From: Channa striata
Taxonomy: Eukaryota > Chordata > Actinopteri > Anabantiformes > Channidae
Assembly: GCA_033026295.1 (NCBI GenBank)
Contig: CM065171.1
Location: forward strand, 3,923,957 to 3,987,956
Direction: 5' to 3'
Length of the DNA stretch: 64,000 nucleotides
The notes under the pieces are model-generated. The model saw only the letters and a program-made list of their open reading frames with translations. It was not told the DNA's origin and did not search any database. Position numbers and translations under genes: made by a program. Numbering within the stretch: position 1 is the first letter of the stretch; each line of letters opens with the position of its first letter. Below, one piece after another: positions 39,160 to 51,826 of the stretch.

Positions 39160-39345
39160 GTCGAAGGAAGAATGAATCCAACCCAATATCAGAAGATTTT
39201 AGTGTCAGTAAAAAAGATAAAAAAGTTAAAAATAAAAAGGCAGCGGATCTTTCAAGAAGACAATGATTCAAAGCAGGACCCAGAGTTAATTCTGGAATGA
39301 TTTAAAAACAATAAGGTAATTGTTTTACCAAGGCTTTTATGTTTT
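39160..39345 (+). mobile_element. Tc1/mariner transposase relic (short)
   Basis: The frames read MNPTQYQKILV and then FQEDNDSKQDPELILE, a stop, and FKNNKV. This resembles the second-Asp region of Tc1-like transposases (FQQDNDPKHT followed by EWFKNNKV). Only about 180 bp can be recognised. Confidence 0.55.
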
Positions 39346-40649
39346 TCCTTTTTTATGCAATCACTGATCATTTGTGACTTGTGCTGATTAAGGAATTCAT
39401 CATTTATCATTTTTTTTATAACTATTCATTTCGTTGTTTCCTGCTTTTAATTTCAAATGGGATGCACTTAACTGTTTCTTTATGTTCTGTGGGTCATGTT
39501 TTTTCTCATCTTTTCACCACATGATACACACATAATTTTCAAATCCTTAACATCAATAGAAAGTCAAACAGAAACAGTGATGGGAGACATCATTGCAGAC
39601 AGACAAGACATTTATTATGGCATCTATTTTCAAGTGTTTGTCTTTCTGCTTTATAGCCTATGTATTATTTAATCCTGTTTCACAGTCTACAAACTACTAA
39701 AAACTAAATGAACTATAACATATCAGGATGCATGCTGATAAACAAAATAAATAAAACTTATTTTGTTAATTTAGTGTATAAAGACGTATCAAATTTTTAA
39801 ACGTAATTTTATTTTAAAAATATTATTCTCTCAGCATATTTCAGAACAGTGGGGACAGGGGGCATATTTACCACTTTGTTGCTTTATTTATGTATTTTTG
39901 GAATTGCTTTAATTTTAAAAACATTTTTCAGATGCACATTAGGATTTTAGTTGCTCGGCAGCGTGAGGCCTCCTTGTGTTTTTTACTAATGGCCCAGGCG
40001 TTTTCAACGGGTGACTAATGACTTGATGCCTGTGTGAGAGAAATTTTCAAGAAATGTTTATTCATGGTGACGAAATGCATCCTTTAAACTCTGTTTTACA
40101 ACCTTAGCAAACCTTCTGTCTGTACTACCTTCCCAAGACCAGGAAGCTGTCCCAGCAGGGAAGACATAGAAGATGAGAAGTCTCAGTGATCTGCTAATTA
40201 GGTTCCTGACCAATGTGTATTTACCTGTATGTATGTTCTGTAAGGTTGATTTGCATTTGTCTGATTCCTCTGCCCTTTCCGCTCAGTTGGGCTGTGAACT
40301 GACTGGTTGAAAAGGCCACACCACCTGTAAAACCTGGTGAATGGAGTGTAACACTGCCCTGCTCTGTCTCTTTTCTGCTGATTAAACTAACCGTATCTAT
40401 TAAAGTGTCTTGCAGTTTTTGCCACGACACCTGCCAGTTCAGCACCTGAACTCTTTCACTATGGAGCCATGCTTAGTATTGGTTTGCCACGGTGTTGCCA
40501 AAGGAGAAAGACCTTCCCTGCAAACAATGTCATCTGAATCATAGCATATTTTTATTGCCTCATAACCTGGATATATCATTCAGCATTAATGATGTCCCCC
40601 AAACCGTGTGAACACCATTGTAGATGTTGACTTTTAAATTCTGCACCAA

Positions 40650-41035
40650 TAAGAAGTTAGATTGTCCTTCTTCTCTTTAGCAAAGCAATAGACATCCATG
40701 AGATCTAAAAAATATTTTTTTGTTTCTCTCATAAGACCATGGGACAATTTTCGATTTAACATCAGCCCATTTTAGGAGGCAGTTCACACAGTGGGGTTTT
40801 AACTTAAATTTGTGGATACACTGACAAACTGTGCTAATGACAGTGGTTTTCAGAGGTTTTCCTGAGCCCACGCAATGACTCTACTACAGAACGATATCTG
40901 TTTTTGAGGGACATCACCAGACCGAAAATCAAGGACATTCAGTACTGGTTTTCAACCTTGACCTGTGAGTACAGATAATTCTCCAGATTCTCTAATTGTT
41001 TCATGATATTGCTTACTGTAGAAGATGAAGGAAAA
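40650..41035 (-). mobile_element. Tc1/mariner relic, N-terminal and first catalytic region
   Basis: On the minus strand the frames read RESGELSVLTGQG, KPVLNVLDFRSGDVP, VIAWAQENL and KPLSLAQFV, then a stretch aligned to the NTVRRAIHKCKLKL and WAKAHLKWT positions of a Tc1 lineage found in fish (from memory). Several frameshifts and the lack of an intact WSDES motif show that it is dead. The lineage differs from those at 27401 and 50320. Confidence 0.6.
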
Positions 41036-42156
41036 CATTTCTCAATTTTGAATTTGGATAAGTTGTCTTTGTACTATTTAAACTAGAAATTGGTTCCAAA
41101 TGAATAACATATCATTGTATTCTTGATGTACTTTTGATGTATGTTTACCCCACGTGTTTAGAAAGCAATGTATGGCGAAGTGCACTTTGAATATTTCAAA
41201 GGCAGAACATTGTGTATGGCAAGCAACAAAGACCAGAGAGACACATTGTTCCGCAGCACATTGTTCCAATGCACTGAGAAGCTCTCACAATCATCCCCGC
41301 TGCCCTCAGGGCCACGTTAATATATTGACACGATGAACCTTAGTATGTGAGCACCATACCAATGCTTTTAAAAAAGTTGAAAACCAGTGCACTCATCATT
41401 AAAAGTCAAGTGGATTGAAGACACTGAGGGATAAGTCCCATTATTGAGACAGAGCAGGGGGAAATGGAGAGACAGACAGAATAAAGTCTTTTTTCAAATC
41501 TCCTACTTCTGAAGCATTACGGGAGAACTGGGAACATTATTAATAAGAGCTGCTTCATCTTCTGAACCCCTCCCACTTTAAGCCACGCCCCCCCCCCCAG
41601 TCCCATCCACCCCCATCCCGCAACCCAATCCTCTATCTCTCTCATTCATCCTCTCTCTCGCCACGCTTCACATCTCATTCTGATCAATGCCTTCTCCGGA
41701 GAACCTCACTGAATTCAGATTAAATGCTTGGTGCTCCTCTCACAAATCACACCTGAAAGCCTTGGCTACTTCTACCGCTTACACATCTTTCTCTCCCTCT
41801 CTGCTTCTCTTTGTGGCTAAGCTTTTCTCATCCTAGAAATGTATTTATATACACTTGGATGCTTTAGTCTGCATTTCTAATCGTGCGCTTTTCTTCCCCG
41901 ACAATAGTCGCATGGAAAGGAAAAAAAAAGGGCAACAGGCAAAGAAGCTAGAAGAGAAGCAAAGGGTTTATTGTGGTGACTGACCTGAGCTGACCACCAT
42001 GACCATGACTGGACTTGTTTCTTCCCTAACAGACACACATGCAAATACAGACTGATCATTCCCTCTGAGGACATCAAGCCAGCTCACTCTCTCTTGCTGC
42101 TGGTGAAATGCATACAATTTGACTTTCCATGGTTCTGTTTCACACACTCTCTCACT

Positions 42157-42176
42157 CACACACACACACACACACA
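42157..42176. repeat. (CA)n microsatellite
   Basis: About ten CA units, preceded by short CT/CA mixed repeats. Confidence 0.9.
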
Positions 42177-42839
42177 GGTCCACTACTTCAAATTCAAACT
42201 TTTGAAACGTGAAATGAGGTCTGACTGCAGCCAGTGGCCAGGGTGATGATATGAAATGTTTGTGTTTTACCAGCTTCCCTTCTGTGTACTGACAATGTGC
42301 TTTTAAATTTTTTTTCCTTTGCCTACTGAAGTGTAATTTATTAAGACAATTTATGACAAAGAATGGAAAAATCTATTTCCTGCTGTTTTGCAAGCTCTCT
42401 ATATTGACAGGGCACAGATCTGTTGGGCAGATTTTTCTTTCTGTTGAATACAATAGCTGTTAGTATTACGGGCGTAATCTACATACGCTGAGCATTTCTA
42501 TTAAAGTTCAAGAGTTAAAGGAATGATGTTTAAATCTCAAGCACTATGACTCAAACATGAATAACATTTCAGTTGTTTCTGTCTTTGACTGGCTTGAGTC
42601 AAAACATAACCATTTGGCAAATTTGTCTCAGTGTCCAAAATGAGGCCTCATTTCTCCATGTCCTGTAAAACTGAGGTCAAATACACCAAAAATTTGTTTG
42701 AAGTATTTCAATTTTACAAACCAAAGACATCAACATAAGCCTTTCTGAAATGAAAGACATCATAACTTGGACTGAGGTCAAGAATATACTACTCAATAGT
42801 CCTGAAAGCATCCTGGGTTGTATTTTCCTTTATGTTTAA

Positions 42840-44140
42840 GATAAGTGCCCTTTTCCAACTAACCGCCAAACTTTGGTGTCTCAGGCAGGATATGGCAATG
42901 ATTTCACCTGTTTTGCAATGTGGAGGTTACATGGCAAACATGGTTCTATGCCATATGTATTGTCATGGTCGACTGGGACAACCAGCACATATGGCTTCCA
43001 GGGGCACCCCATGGAACAGGGCCCAAGACATGGTTATGCTACGGGTGGAGAGGGCACTGATACCAGGGGGTAGGTTCCCCCAACTGGACATGAGCATGCC
43101 AGACAGTAGCCACAACCAACTGGGATAGGCCAGACTTAGAAACTGGCTGCCCATTGCACACCATCAGAAGAAAAGCTGGCAAGTGGATCTGAGTTCCCTT
43201 GTATGGTGCACGTACTATGTCAGTGTCCCATCCATCTGTCGGGATGGAGAGTGCTTGCAGTGATGAGAGTAACCTGCCCTGGTAGATGGCACCCTAGCTC
43301 CCTGCATAGCAGCCAACACAGGCACATGCAGGCTTTGGGCAAGGAGCTTGTCATGTTAAGGAACCAGGTCATCAGACGGAGCTGTTGATGTACCTGATGT
43401 CAACAGGTCCTTGCAAACAGGGAGCTCCCAAGGAGGGTGGCAAGAAGAGGAGGAATTACTGAAAACTAAGACGTGAGGACAGAATGGGGCTATCAAGGTT
43501 ACAAATGCCTGATGCCATGTGGAGATGAGAAGTGGGTTGTCAGCCTTCTGTTGGAGGACTTGGGGGGAGATCAACTTCTGCAACAGAGTGGAAAGCTCCA
43601 CACAAAGTATATGCGCTTCACTAGCGTCGCGCACCATGGTGAAGGTGGGTTTAGTTATCACTGGTGGCTGGCTGGAGAAATGAACCTGGTAACCCTGGGT
43701 CCTTGTGAAGACGACCCAAGGATCTGCCCCCAGCTTCAACCAGGCCTCCTACCTGGCCAGTCTGATTTCTGCCACGAGTTCAGTGTCAGCAGTGTTAGGC
43801 CCATGCAGCCTAGCAAGGTATTTGTCCATTAATTGGCCGTTTTTGCTGGAGCAGGAGGTCATGCCCAGGACAGAGCTGGAGGGGGCAATCAATGCTCCCC
43901 CCGCTGGCAGAAGAGACCTGCTCCTGGCCACATTGGTGAGTTGTGGCTGGTGCACTAGTAGGGAGAGTGATGTCCAGGGCCAGGCGCGCCCTGCTAATCA
44001 GCTCTGAGAGGCTAGACCTCCATGAAGGGCCAGCACTCTCCAGGCCTGCCCAAAAGGAAACTCAACATCTGACCATGGTAGGTCATTCCCCGCACATATG
44101 GAATATGAGTGGAGAGATAAATAACTGCTTTTTCACATCT
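42840..44140 (-). mobile_element. DIRS-like (tyrosine recombinase) retrotransposon relic
   Basis: This block is clearly more GC-rich than its surroundings and has many broken frames on both strands. On the minus strand 43356-43739 reads EAWLKLGADPWVVFTRTQGY, QVHFSSQPPVITKPTFTMVR and DASEAHILCVELSTLLQK. It agrees with the start of fish DIRS reverse transcriptases (WL..I..GY..QF...PP, then A..L..E...LLEK.AI; from memory). Further left, GLW- and HINVLEL-like parts are too damaged to be sure of. Frameshifts and stops abound. The remaining doubt is the exact family, since the similarity is spread out. Confidence 0.55.
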
Positions 44141-44789
44141 CTAGCAAAACTTACAAGTGGTCCACAATGGAGCTGCTAAACTCTTAACCCACATTTTTAT
44201 TTTAGTATCAACTGTGTGGAAAAATGTTTCCATGTACAGATTGAGAGTTATCAATATAAACTGTAAAGTGCTCATAGCTTTAGAAGCATTTCTCATAGTG
44301 TGTGAGAACCACTTGTGGAGAAGAAAATAACAAGTGGTAGTGGGAAGAGGTCAACTATATAACTGTCTCATAAGTGCACAAGAAGCACAAGCTGGTGGCT
44401 CCAGTCAAGGTTGCCCCCTTGACTGGACAGACAATAATACCAGTTCAACAGGATTTGTGCCCCCTCTTGCCACTACACATTTTTAAATCCATTAACTATA
44501 GATTTGTTTCAATGTGCTACACTGTATACTACAGTAGATAATATTGCCTTAAGGAAACATGCCACAGCCTAACATAGAGAAGTATTTGATGCATCACCCA
44601 ATGTTAAAGCTGTGTGGCATAACTCTATGCTTGTATCTTTTATGTGAGTTAATTTACGAGTTTGGCAGTTAATAAGCAGAGTCGTACAGAAAGTTTGGAA
44701 CTTTGCATATGGCTTATACCTGTGTGCACCTGGTGCAAGTTTCTTGTGTGTAATGTTGGCTCTTATGAACAGATTTAGAGCTTTTCTTA

Positions 44790-45150
44790 TGTATCATGTA
44801 ATAAATAAAGCTCTGGGTCGTCAATGAGACTCCCTCCACTTGCTCAAATTCGGAATTCAGTTCAAGGTTCTTATTACCTTTCGAGCCCTGGCACACATCT
44901 ACTTTAGAAATGTACTGCAGTTTTATGTTACCAGGTTGCTAAGATCTTGTGATCAGGCTCTGGAGGTCTTCTGTTAAACTTACGACCTGTGAACCTTTAA
45001 TAAGCAACTGAATAATCATCTGTTTCATCTTGCCTTTGACTAATGACTGTGTTTTATACATCTTATTTGTCTTTTGTTCTGTATTTTCCTGCACTTTATT
45101 TTTGAAAAAACTTTCTAATGTCTGATCTAGAAAGGTGCTATATATAAACT
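44790..45150 (+). mobile_element. LINE fragment, C-terminal tail and 3' region
   Basis: The frames combine to FRALAHIYFRNVLQFYVTR, LLRSCDQALEVFC, TFNKQLNNHLFHLAFD and end in a T-rich 3' region with AAAGGTGCTATATATAAACT. The pattern (LLRSSDQ..L..P then FK..LKTHLF..AF) is that of the last part of L2/CR1-like fish LINEs. Heavily mutated. Confidence 0.5.
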
Positions 45151-45829
45151 TCAAATACCCAATATTGATGCAATCAGCTTCAAAAACATTTTAATGTCTC
45201 CAATTTAACCTCAGTCTGTGTTTCATTTTAAGTCCTGTGAGCTGGAGAAAAGCCAATATTATACAAAAAAACATGCAAGTATCTTAATACTTTCTGACTG
45301 CGCTACAGGTCTAATTACACCCCCAGGCAATTTCACACCTGCTGTGCGAAGAGTGGTTGAATTAAACTCAACAGTGTTTACACCAGGTCTGGTTTATTTG
45401 GATAGGTGAGAATGCCTCCACCAACAGCTACTGGAGAATAACTAGCAGCTTCCTGCCTTACAAAACTTCCATATGCACAGCAGATCATTCAGTGCTGAAC
45501 TGTGTTTTGCACCCTGTCAAGATTATAAGTGCTCACCTAACACCATTTTCCTCTACACATGTATATTTCTGTCAGTAACTTAAGTACCTTGATGTTGTGT
45601 TGATGTCATTTTGATGTCGATTTCTTTTCCTCTCAAAAAGTGCAGATGATATTCCAGCATTTTCAAATTTGCAACTGAATTTGCAAATGGCAGCCAATTT
45701 TAAGAAAGCCTTATTATTCTGTGACATCACGTTGCCCCGGAAGATGGTCGCACTGACGAGAGCTTCGTGCCAACTCACAAAATTTGTGTTTTTGGTTCTC
45801 TCTGTTATCTTTTTCTGCATTCGCTTTGC

Positions 45830-47165
45830 ACTCTCAAACACCACATATGATGGACACACACTTTTGGAGTTACGATCGTTTGTGACTTTGTACTTTAAGC
45901 TGACCTACATTGGCTCTGTGACGGACACTCTCCCCCGGGTCCTTTATTTACTCGGCTGCCACAAGCGGAAAACAAGAAGAGGGAAACATACCGGAGTGTT
46001 GTGTAGAGCTCGGCAGAGACACAGCAGACCACCTTTACCGTCCAAACATTCAGCCCCTAAATAATAAACTTAGATTAGAAGCTGCTGTATTGTACGGAAC
46101 CATGCAGCCCTGACCAGGCCGTCACTGTGGATAACTACTCCATCTATTGGCACAACAGAACCAAGGACTCAAGTCAAAGGATGGCATTCAAAGACTGCTA
46201 CAAACCCTTTCCCTGCCCTGCTTTTGTTAATGCAGATCACTGTCCTACAACAGTAAGTGCATTGATAACATTGTACCTAAAATCTCCATCTGCGCTACCC
46301 AAACCAGAAACCATGGATTGGACCAGAGATTCGGGCCAAACCTAAAACATGAACCACAGCCTTCAATTCAGGGGACCTTGAGGCTTACAGAACAGCCAAA
46401 GTTGACCTCTACAAATCTATCAGCTGTGCCAAGAGGGACTACAGGGAAAAGGTGGATTCTACTTACAGCCATGACTCGAGACCTCTGTGGAACGGATTAC
46501 ACTGTATCAGACTATAATAGCAGAAACAGGCAAGAGGAGCCAAACACCTTCTACTCCTGGTTTGATGCAAAGAACACTACCTGCCACAAGCCCGCACGTG
46601 GACAAAGACAACGCCGTACTTACCCTAGACACGGCTGTAGTGAGACAGACTTTCAAGAGAGTGAACCCCAATAAAGGACCTAGGCCTCATGGTATCCAAT
46701 GCCAGGCTCTGAAAGCATGCATGGATCAAGTTGCCAGAGTGTTCACCAACATCTTCAACCTCTCTGTCAGCTGCTCATGGTCCCTGCCATTGTCAAAGCC
46801 TCAATCATTGTTCCTGTCGCGAAGACAACAGTAATCTCCAGCCTTAATAACTTTCAGCTTGTTGCACTCACATCAGTCATCACGAAATGCTTTGAGCGCA
46901 TAGTCAAAACCCATATCAGTGCCTTTCTTCCTTCTACACTGGACCCTAGAATTTGCCTATAGAGCAAACAGGGCCACAGAACAACCTCTCCCTTAATGTA
47001 AGCAAAACCAAGGAGATGACTGGCTGTATTACAGTGTGGTATGGACACTGCTCGGCTCACAGCTGGAATACACTACAGTGGTGCAGAGTGGTGCAGATGA
47101 CACAGAACATCATCTAAAGCAGTCTGTGTCTGCAGAAGACACGAAGCATTATTAAGGACCACACC
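45830..47165 (+). mobile_element. Rex1/CR1-like LINE relic with two large internal deletions
   Basis: The 5' part reads TTYDGHTLLELRSFVT and HKRKTRRGKHTGVLCRARQR, then SRPPLPS, the start of the endonuclease ORF. The next pieces are NHGLDQRFGPNLKHE, NAVLTLDTAVVRQTFKRVNP and NKGPRPHGIQCQALKACMDQ, then VARVFTNIFNLSVS, VISSLNNFQLVALTSVITK and CFERIVKTHISAFLP, the N-terminal reverse-transcriptase motifs. It then jumps to NNLSLNVSKTKEM- and TGCITVWYGHCS-like lines, ending at SIIKDHTIY. Most of the endonuclease and the FADD catalytic segment are gone. Frameshifts are numerous. Confidence 0.8.
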
Positions 47166-47580
47166 ATATACACACACACACACATATATTTGTAACGAGT
47201 GAGTTGGTTGGTTCCTTGATTGAGTGTTAACCTGCAAATGACAAATCAATCAACCTAAATCTGATTCTGAATACTTCAGTTGAACGTTGAAATGTAGTAT
47301 TTAGGGCCTTGTTCCCCACATACATGGATATTTTCTATAAAGGAGCTTTTTCTGCTATGTGTAGAACTGGAAAACAGTGTGAATATCTCCTTGAGTTGCA
47401 AGGCAAACATCTGCCACGGCGATAAAGCTGCTGGTATCAACGGTGATAAGCAGACAATTTACATGCTTACAACATAACCGTGCGGTTTGTGAATGCAGCA
47501 TTCACAATTGATGTCACTTCACCAGTGAGCAACACAAAGGGAGTACGGACCTTCACATAATGATGTTAGAAGGGTTATAG

Positions 47581-47606
47581 ATAGAAAGATAGATAGATAG
47601 ATAGAT
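47581..47606. repeat. (GATA)n microsatellite
   Basis: About six GATA units with one GAAA variant at the left. Confidence 0.9.
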
Positions 47607-50319
47607 CTTTCCCCTCATTTTTGATATTGTCTGTATTGTTACAACATGTCCTTGAGAGCAATTAATGACCACAGCACAAATCCTACATCAGTATGAGCAT
47701 ATTTCTGCACATGATCCACGATGATGAAGTTACTGAAAAGCATGTTCAGTATTATTATTTATCTTCTTCTTCATCATCAAACCACTGCTGTTGTGGTGTA
47801 ACATTTTGGGTTTTTTTATGTTTGATCATAAGACCTGGGGTTCAATTTACAAAAAGCAATCAGAATGCAAATCACATTTGGTCTTTTTCACAGCAGACAA
47901 CAGGTGTTAATACCTTTAGCAATGGGTTTGTTTTATTCATGTGCCCCTATTACACAGAGAAAAATCTGATGGATGATTTTATTTAGATGTTTGTCCTGCT
48001 GTGACATCTTCAGTGACGCAGGTCTCTTCCAGTATGCGGATGGTTTATCTTGTATATTATATACTATAATAATAATAATATAAATGATCATTTCACAACC
48101 TTTAACCTTTAAGTTGTGGTTATTTTAATCCAACCTACATTTTTACAAACCCTTACCATTAAGTTTCTGTGTCCAAAGGCCATTTGGTTGAGGGTAGCAA
48201 AGCATTTAGGTTTAAGGACTCTTCATTAGTTGGCTTTTAAGATTCAAACAAGTCCCAAGACACACATCCATCTTCAGTTTACATAACCTGCTGCTTTTGG
48301 GACTATGAGTAGAAGAGACCGGGACAATCCCAATGAACATGCCGATAAAACCTACTGGCCTGGTACTCAAACCCTGGACCAAACTGCGAAACTGCTGCAC
48401 TTACATAGAACAGCACCAATTTTTTACAAATACTCTATGAAAACTGTCTAATGTATGATAACACAATGTAAACCATGACAAAGACAAAACTTCCCATTAA
48501 AATACAAAAACAACCTTAACAGAAAAATTATGGGAACAAAATGAATGTCTTTGACTGTCTTTTACTGTGGCACAAAGTGCTAAAAAATGTATTGCTCCAC
48601 AATCACCTCAGAAAAGCCATTATGTCTACTTATGTCAACTATGTCCAGCCCCCCAAAAAATAGATTACGGAACACATTACAAATTTGACATGATAAAAGA
48701 TATGTTTGGAAAATAATAGGGCATATTAATTATAGTTTGTTTAACACAGCAGATGGAGCAGTGGCTTGGGTGTAATGGTCTTCTGGGGTCTTGAAGTATC
48801 AATCTATGTCCACTTTCTGAAGTAAATTAAAATATGGCATAACATGACTAACTCTAAGGGAACGTTTGCAATTTATTTTCATATCTGTACATCAGACACG
48901 AGTTTACGAGAATACCTTCTGTACTAAATGTCTTTTATCAGGCTATTCGGGAGAATGAAGCTGAATCAGAGCTTGAGAGGTACCATGGCCACGTTGGTCG
49001 TCACAGTGGAAGAGGATCCTCTCTCACTGAGACTGATCCAAAACTCCAAACACTGAATGTGTTGTGACCTGCAAATTCTGGACAAGCCACTCCTGATTGT
49101 TTATGCCACCCGTGACAAAATGTTAGACTTTGACACCCAGGACGGAGGTCACACCTTACAGCAGAGTCAAAACTGTGATAAAGAAACAACTGGAAGTTCT
49201 GGCAGTAGACACACTTGCAAATCCTGTGGGACTGTAAATTGTTTTGTCTTCTTGTACTGAAAGAACACTTGGGTCTCAACCAGCAGCTCAGACTTTTTCT
49301 ACACTGTGCAATTTGTGCTTAAAGGAGAAAAAAAAAAACTTTAGTTTCGCCTCAACATACCCCCCAGAAATCATGCATGCATGTTGCTACGACAACAATC
49401 GGCCTACCAGCTGCTTGCACAGAAGTTGATCCAGTGCATGTAATAAAACATCACAAAAAAACTTAACGCAATCTGCACAAGCTGATAACACATAAGCATA
49501 GAACACAACTAAATACTCCATGAAGTCGGCTGTGACCAAAGGAGAGCTCACAGGGTCAGCTGACTGCGGTTGCTGCGGTTACAATACACAATCATAACCT
49601 CAAGCTGTTATAATGTATGCTGTCAAACTAGCAAGTTACTATAGCTGAACTGAAACGACGATAATGTAAAGTAACACAATCACAAAGGCCTCAATCATTC
49701 CTTTCACACAGAGGAAAAGCTGACAGCAGATGCTAAGAGAGGACGGGGAAAGTATTTGGAATTGATAAAAATGGTCGTCACTAAACCTTTTTTACTGTGA
49801 GAAAATAGAAATAACCCAAAGGAAATCCATATATTTCATGCGGAGAAAACACACTTTTCTCTTTGCCCCTTGGGCTCAACAGTTTTCATATTGATATCAC
49901 AAAATGAAATTTTTAAACCGTAAAGCGGCAACTGAAACTGCTCGTGTCAAAACATCACTGGGAATTCACTATAGGCACAGAGAAAGACTTGATGCCCCTC
50001 AACACGATGACAAAGGCTGATACTAAAGAAGCAGTGTGGCCTGTCCGTTGGCCAGATTGCAATGCCTGAGAAAAGAAAATTGCACAACTTACAACTGGAA
50101 TCACAACTGGATTGATTTCCCATATCGTTCAGCCTAAATCCACAGACTAATTTTCCCTCTGCTGTGCACCAGCATGCTCTATTCAGAGCTCAGCGGTGAA
50201 GGGAAGCAGCAATGCAGCAACACCAGCAGGTTTAAAGTGGACAGAACACATAAAGTCCAGTAAAGAAAGGATCGGATACTGGTTTACTGGTGTGTTAAAA
50301 TGCACCGTGATTGTGGGTA

Positions 50320-50820
50320 GGTCTGAAAGGAACCTTGGTAATCTGTAGTTGAGTGCAAAACTTTGCATCCCCTTTGTTAAAAGAAAGTAAACCAACAAAT
50401 GTTTTTCTCATCGTAACATTTAATGCAAATGTATTGCATTCATGTCCTTTCAGGTATAATTTTAGTCCATTCTCCATGTTATAATTGTTCCAAGTCTACC
50501 AGACTGCTTGGTTGTCTGCCATGTATAGCCTTCTTCCAATCTACCCACAGGTTTTCAATAATATTTAAGTCTGGAGGCTGAGAAAGCCATGGTGGAACAT
50601 ACACCTCTTTCTTTTTAAACATATCCTGGGATGACTTTCTCTGTGATTTGAATCATTATCCTGCTGAAGGATCTACTACCACTTCATTTTTAGCTTTTCG
50701 ACTGATGGTAGGACACTTTAAAATATTCTGATATTATGGTGCATTCATTCTTCCTTCCACTTTATGCGGTGCTCCGGTGCCTGATGCAGCCATACACCCC
50801 CAAAACATCTGCAAGCCTCT
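50320..50820 (-). mobile_element. Tc1/mariner transposase relic, C-terminal half
   Basis: Read on the minus strand, broken frames give GGVYGCIRHRSTA and NDSNHREKVIPGYVKK, then PPWLSQPPDLNIIENLWVDW, KKAIHGRQPSSLVDLEQL and MENGLKLYLKG. These match, in order, the WGCM, DNDPKHT, WPSQSPDLNPIEHLW and EEW segments of Tc1-like transposases. The second Asp context and the final Glu region are damaged. The end near 50350 has GTGCAAAACTTTGCATCCCC, similar to the short terminal sequence of this lineage. Confidence 0.75.
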
Positions 50821-51596
50821 CCTGTGTTTGCTTGCTTAGGAGTCTCGTATTCCTTGCTTGAAATGTTTTGAAATATTTATATATTCTTTCCCAGTTTTAT
50901 GAACGTTTGCCAATTAAATTTTTGATGCAAACTTTCCACTTGAATAATTTTCATTATCTGTCTTTTAATACACTCCTTGATCATTTTGGTTACTTATGAC
51001 GATGAAGTCACAATTATACTAGGTGCATGTGCAAAAAATTATCCGTTGATGAAAAATCTGTTTTTGTCTTTTTTTTGTAATTTTTAAAATAACAGCCATA
51101 AAAAACTTTTTATTCATTTTTCATTTTCATTTCATTTTTAAATAACAACACACCAAGGTTAAAGGTAAGACAGCCATTGATCTTAGCCTTATGACTTCTG
51201 ATTAACTATTAAAGGTGTATATGCATTCATGCACTGCATCCAAAGCAACTGAACATATGATGTACATTTTGATTGACACATTTGATTTGTTGCAATTTAA
51301 CCCAAACTTCAGCCAAAACATTGCCCGAGGCAAAACCACTGCCTCCAACTAACAAATGTAAAAGCAGAACCCTCTGTACAATGTGCACTTTCAACCATGT
51401 GGGATTTCTTTGCAGCTTGTGGTTTTGTAGTTCTCCAGGGTACTCGCTGTTATGTGCATGTCAGTCAAAGAAGCTGTGGTGTCAGCCAATCAAGCGCTGA
51501 AATGACAGCAGAGTCCCCAACAGAGCAGCCGACACAACAACTAGGTGACAACAATGTACGTGTTTCCTACTGTGTCAGAGCGGGTCACAAACCTAC

Positions 51597-51826
51597 CTTC
51601 TGTTTGTGGGCAGCCAGATAACCGTGCATCTTCTCGGGTTGGAGGAAAGATGGCCCGCCGAGCACAGCAAAGCGAACGTCCAGCATTCGCTCCTTTACAT
51701 CTATTAGGCTAAACACGTTGACATCGTCAGGTGGAACGGAGAGCATCTCAGACAGGAAGTCCACCAGCAACTCGTAGCGGCTCCGCTGCTTCCCTCTCAG
51801 TTCAATGAATTCCTTTCCTGTGATGT
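51597..51826 (-). CDS. Type III cadherin, internal exon: middle of primitive classic cadherin domain
   Basis: Third exon. The acceptor is TGTGTTTCTCAG and the donor is gtaggt. The first two bases complete an Asp codon (G|AC) left by the previous exon. It then reads 76 codons, ITGKEFIELRGKQRSRYELL to GYLAAHKQK, and ends on a codon boundary. The segment DFLSEMLSVPPDDVNVFSL followed by DVRFAVLGGPSFLQPEKMHG has the same order as the mixed alpha/beta module of DN-cadherin, which lies between the cadherin-like strands and the cysteine-rich part. Frame and phase agree with the neighbours on both sides, so no exon appears to be missing here. The intron before it is 7.7 kb and the one after it 17.2 kb. 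Confidence 0.95.

Larger units (their letters stand above)
34410..51596 (-). other. Intron of 17187 bp in the cadherin gene, rich in transposon relics
   Basis: Relics run in this order: Penelope-like (35080-35600), interspersed repeat (35660-35885), fish repeat (38555-38765), Tc1 (39160-39345), Tc1 (40650-41035), DIRS-like (42840-44140), LINE tail (44790-45150), Rex1/CR1-like LINE (45830-47165) and Tc1 (50320-50820). The stretches 35886-38554, 41036-42830, 47166-50319 and 50821-51596 contain only microsatellites and unassigned AT-rich sequence. Short open frames there show no recognisable protein. Confidence 0.7.
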
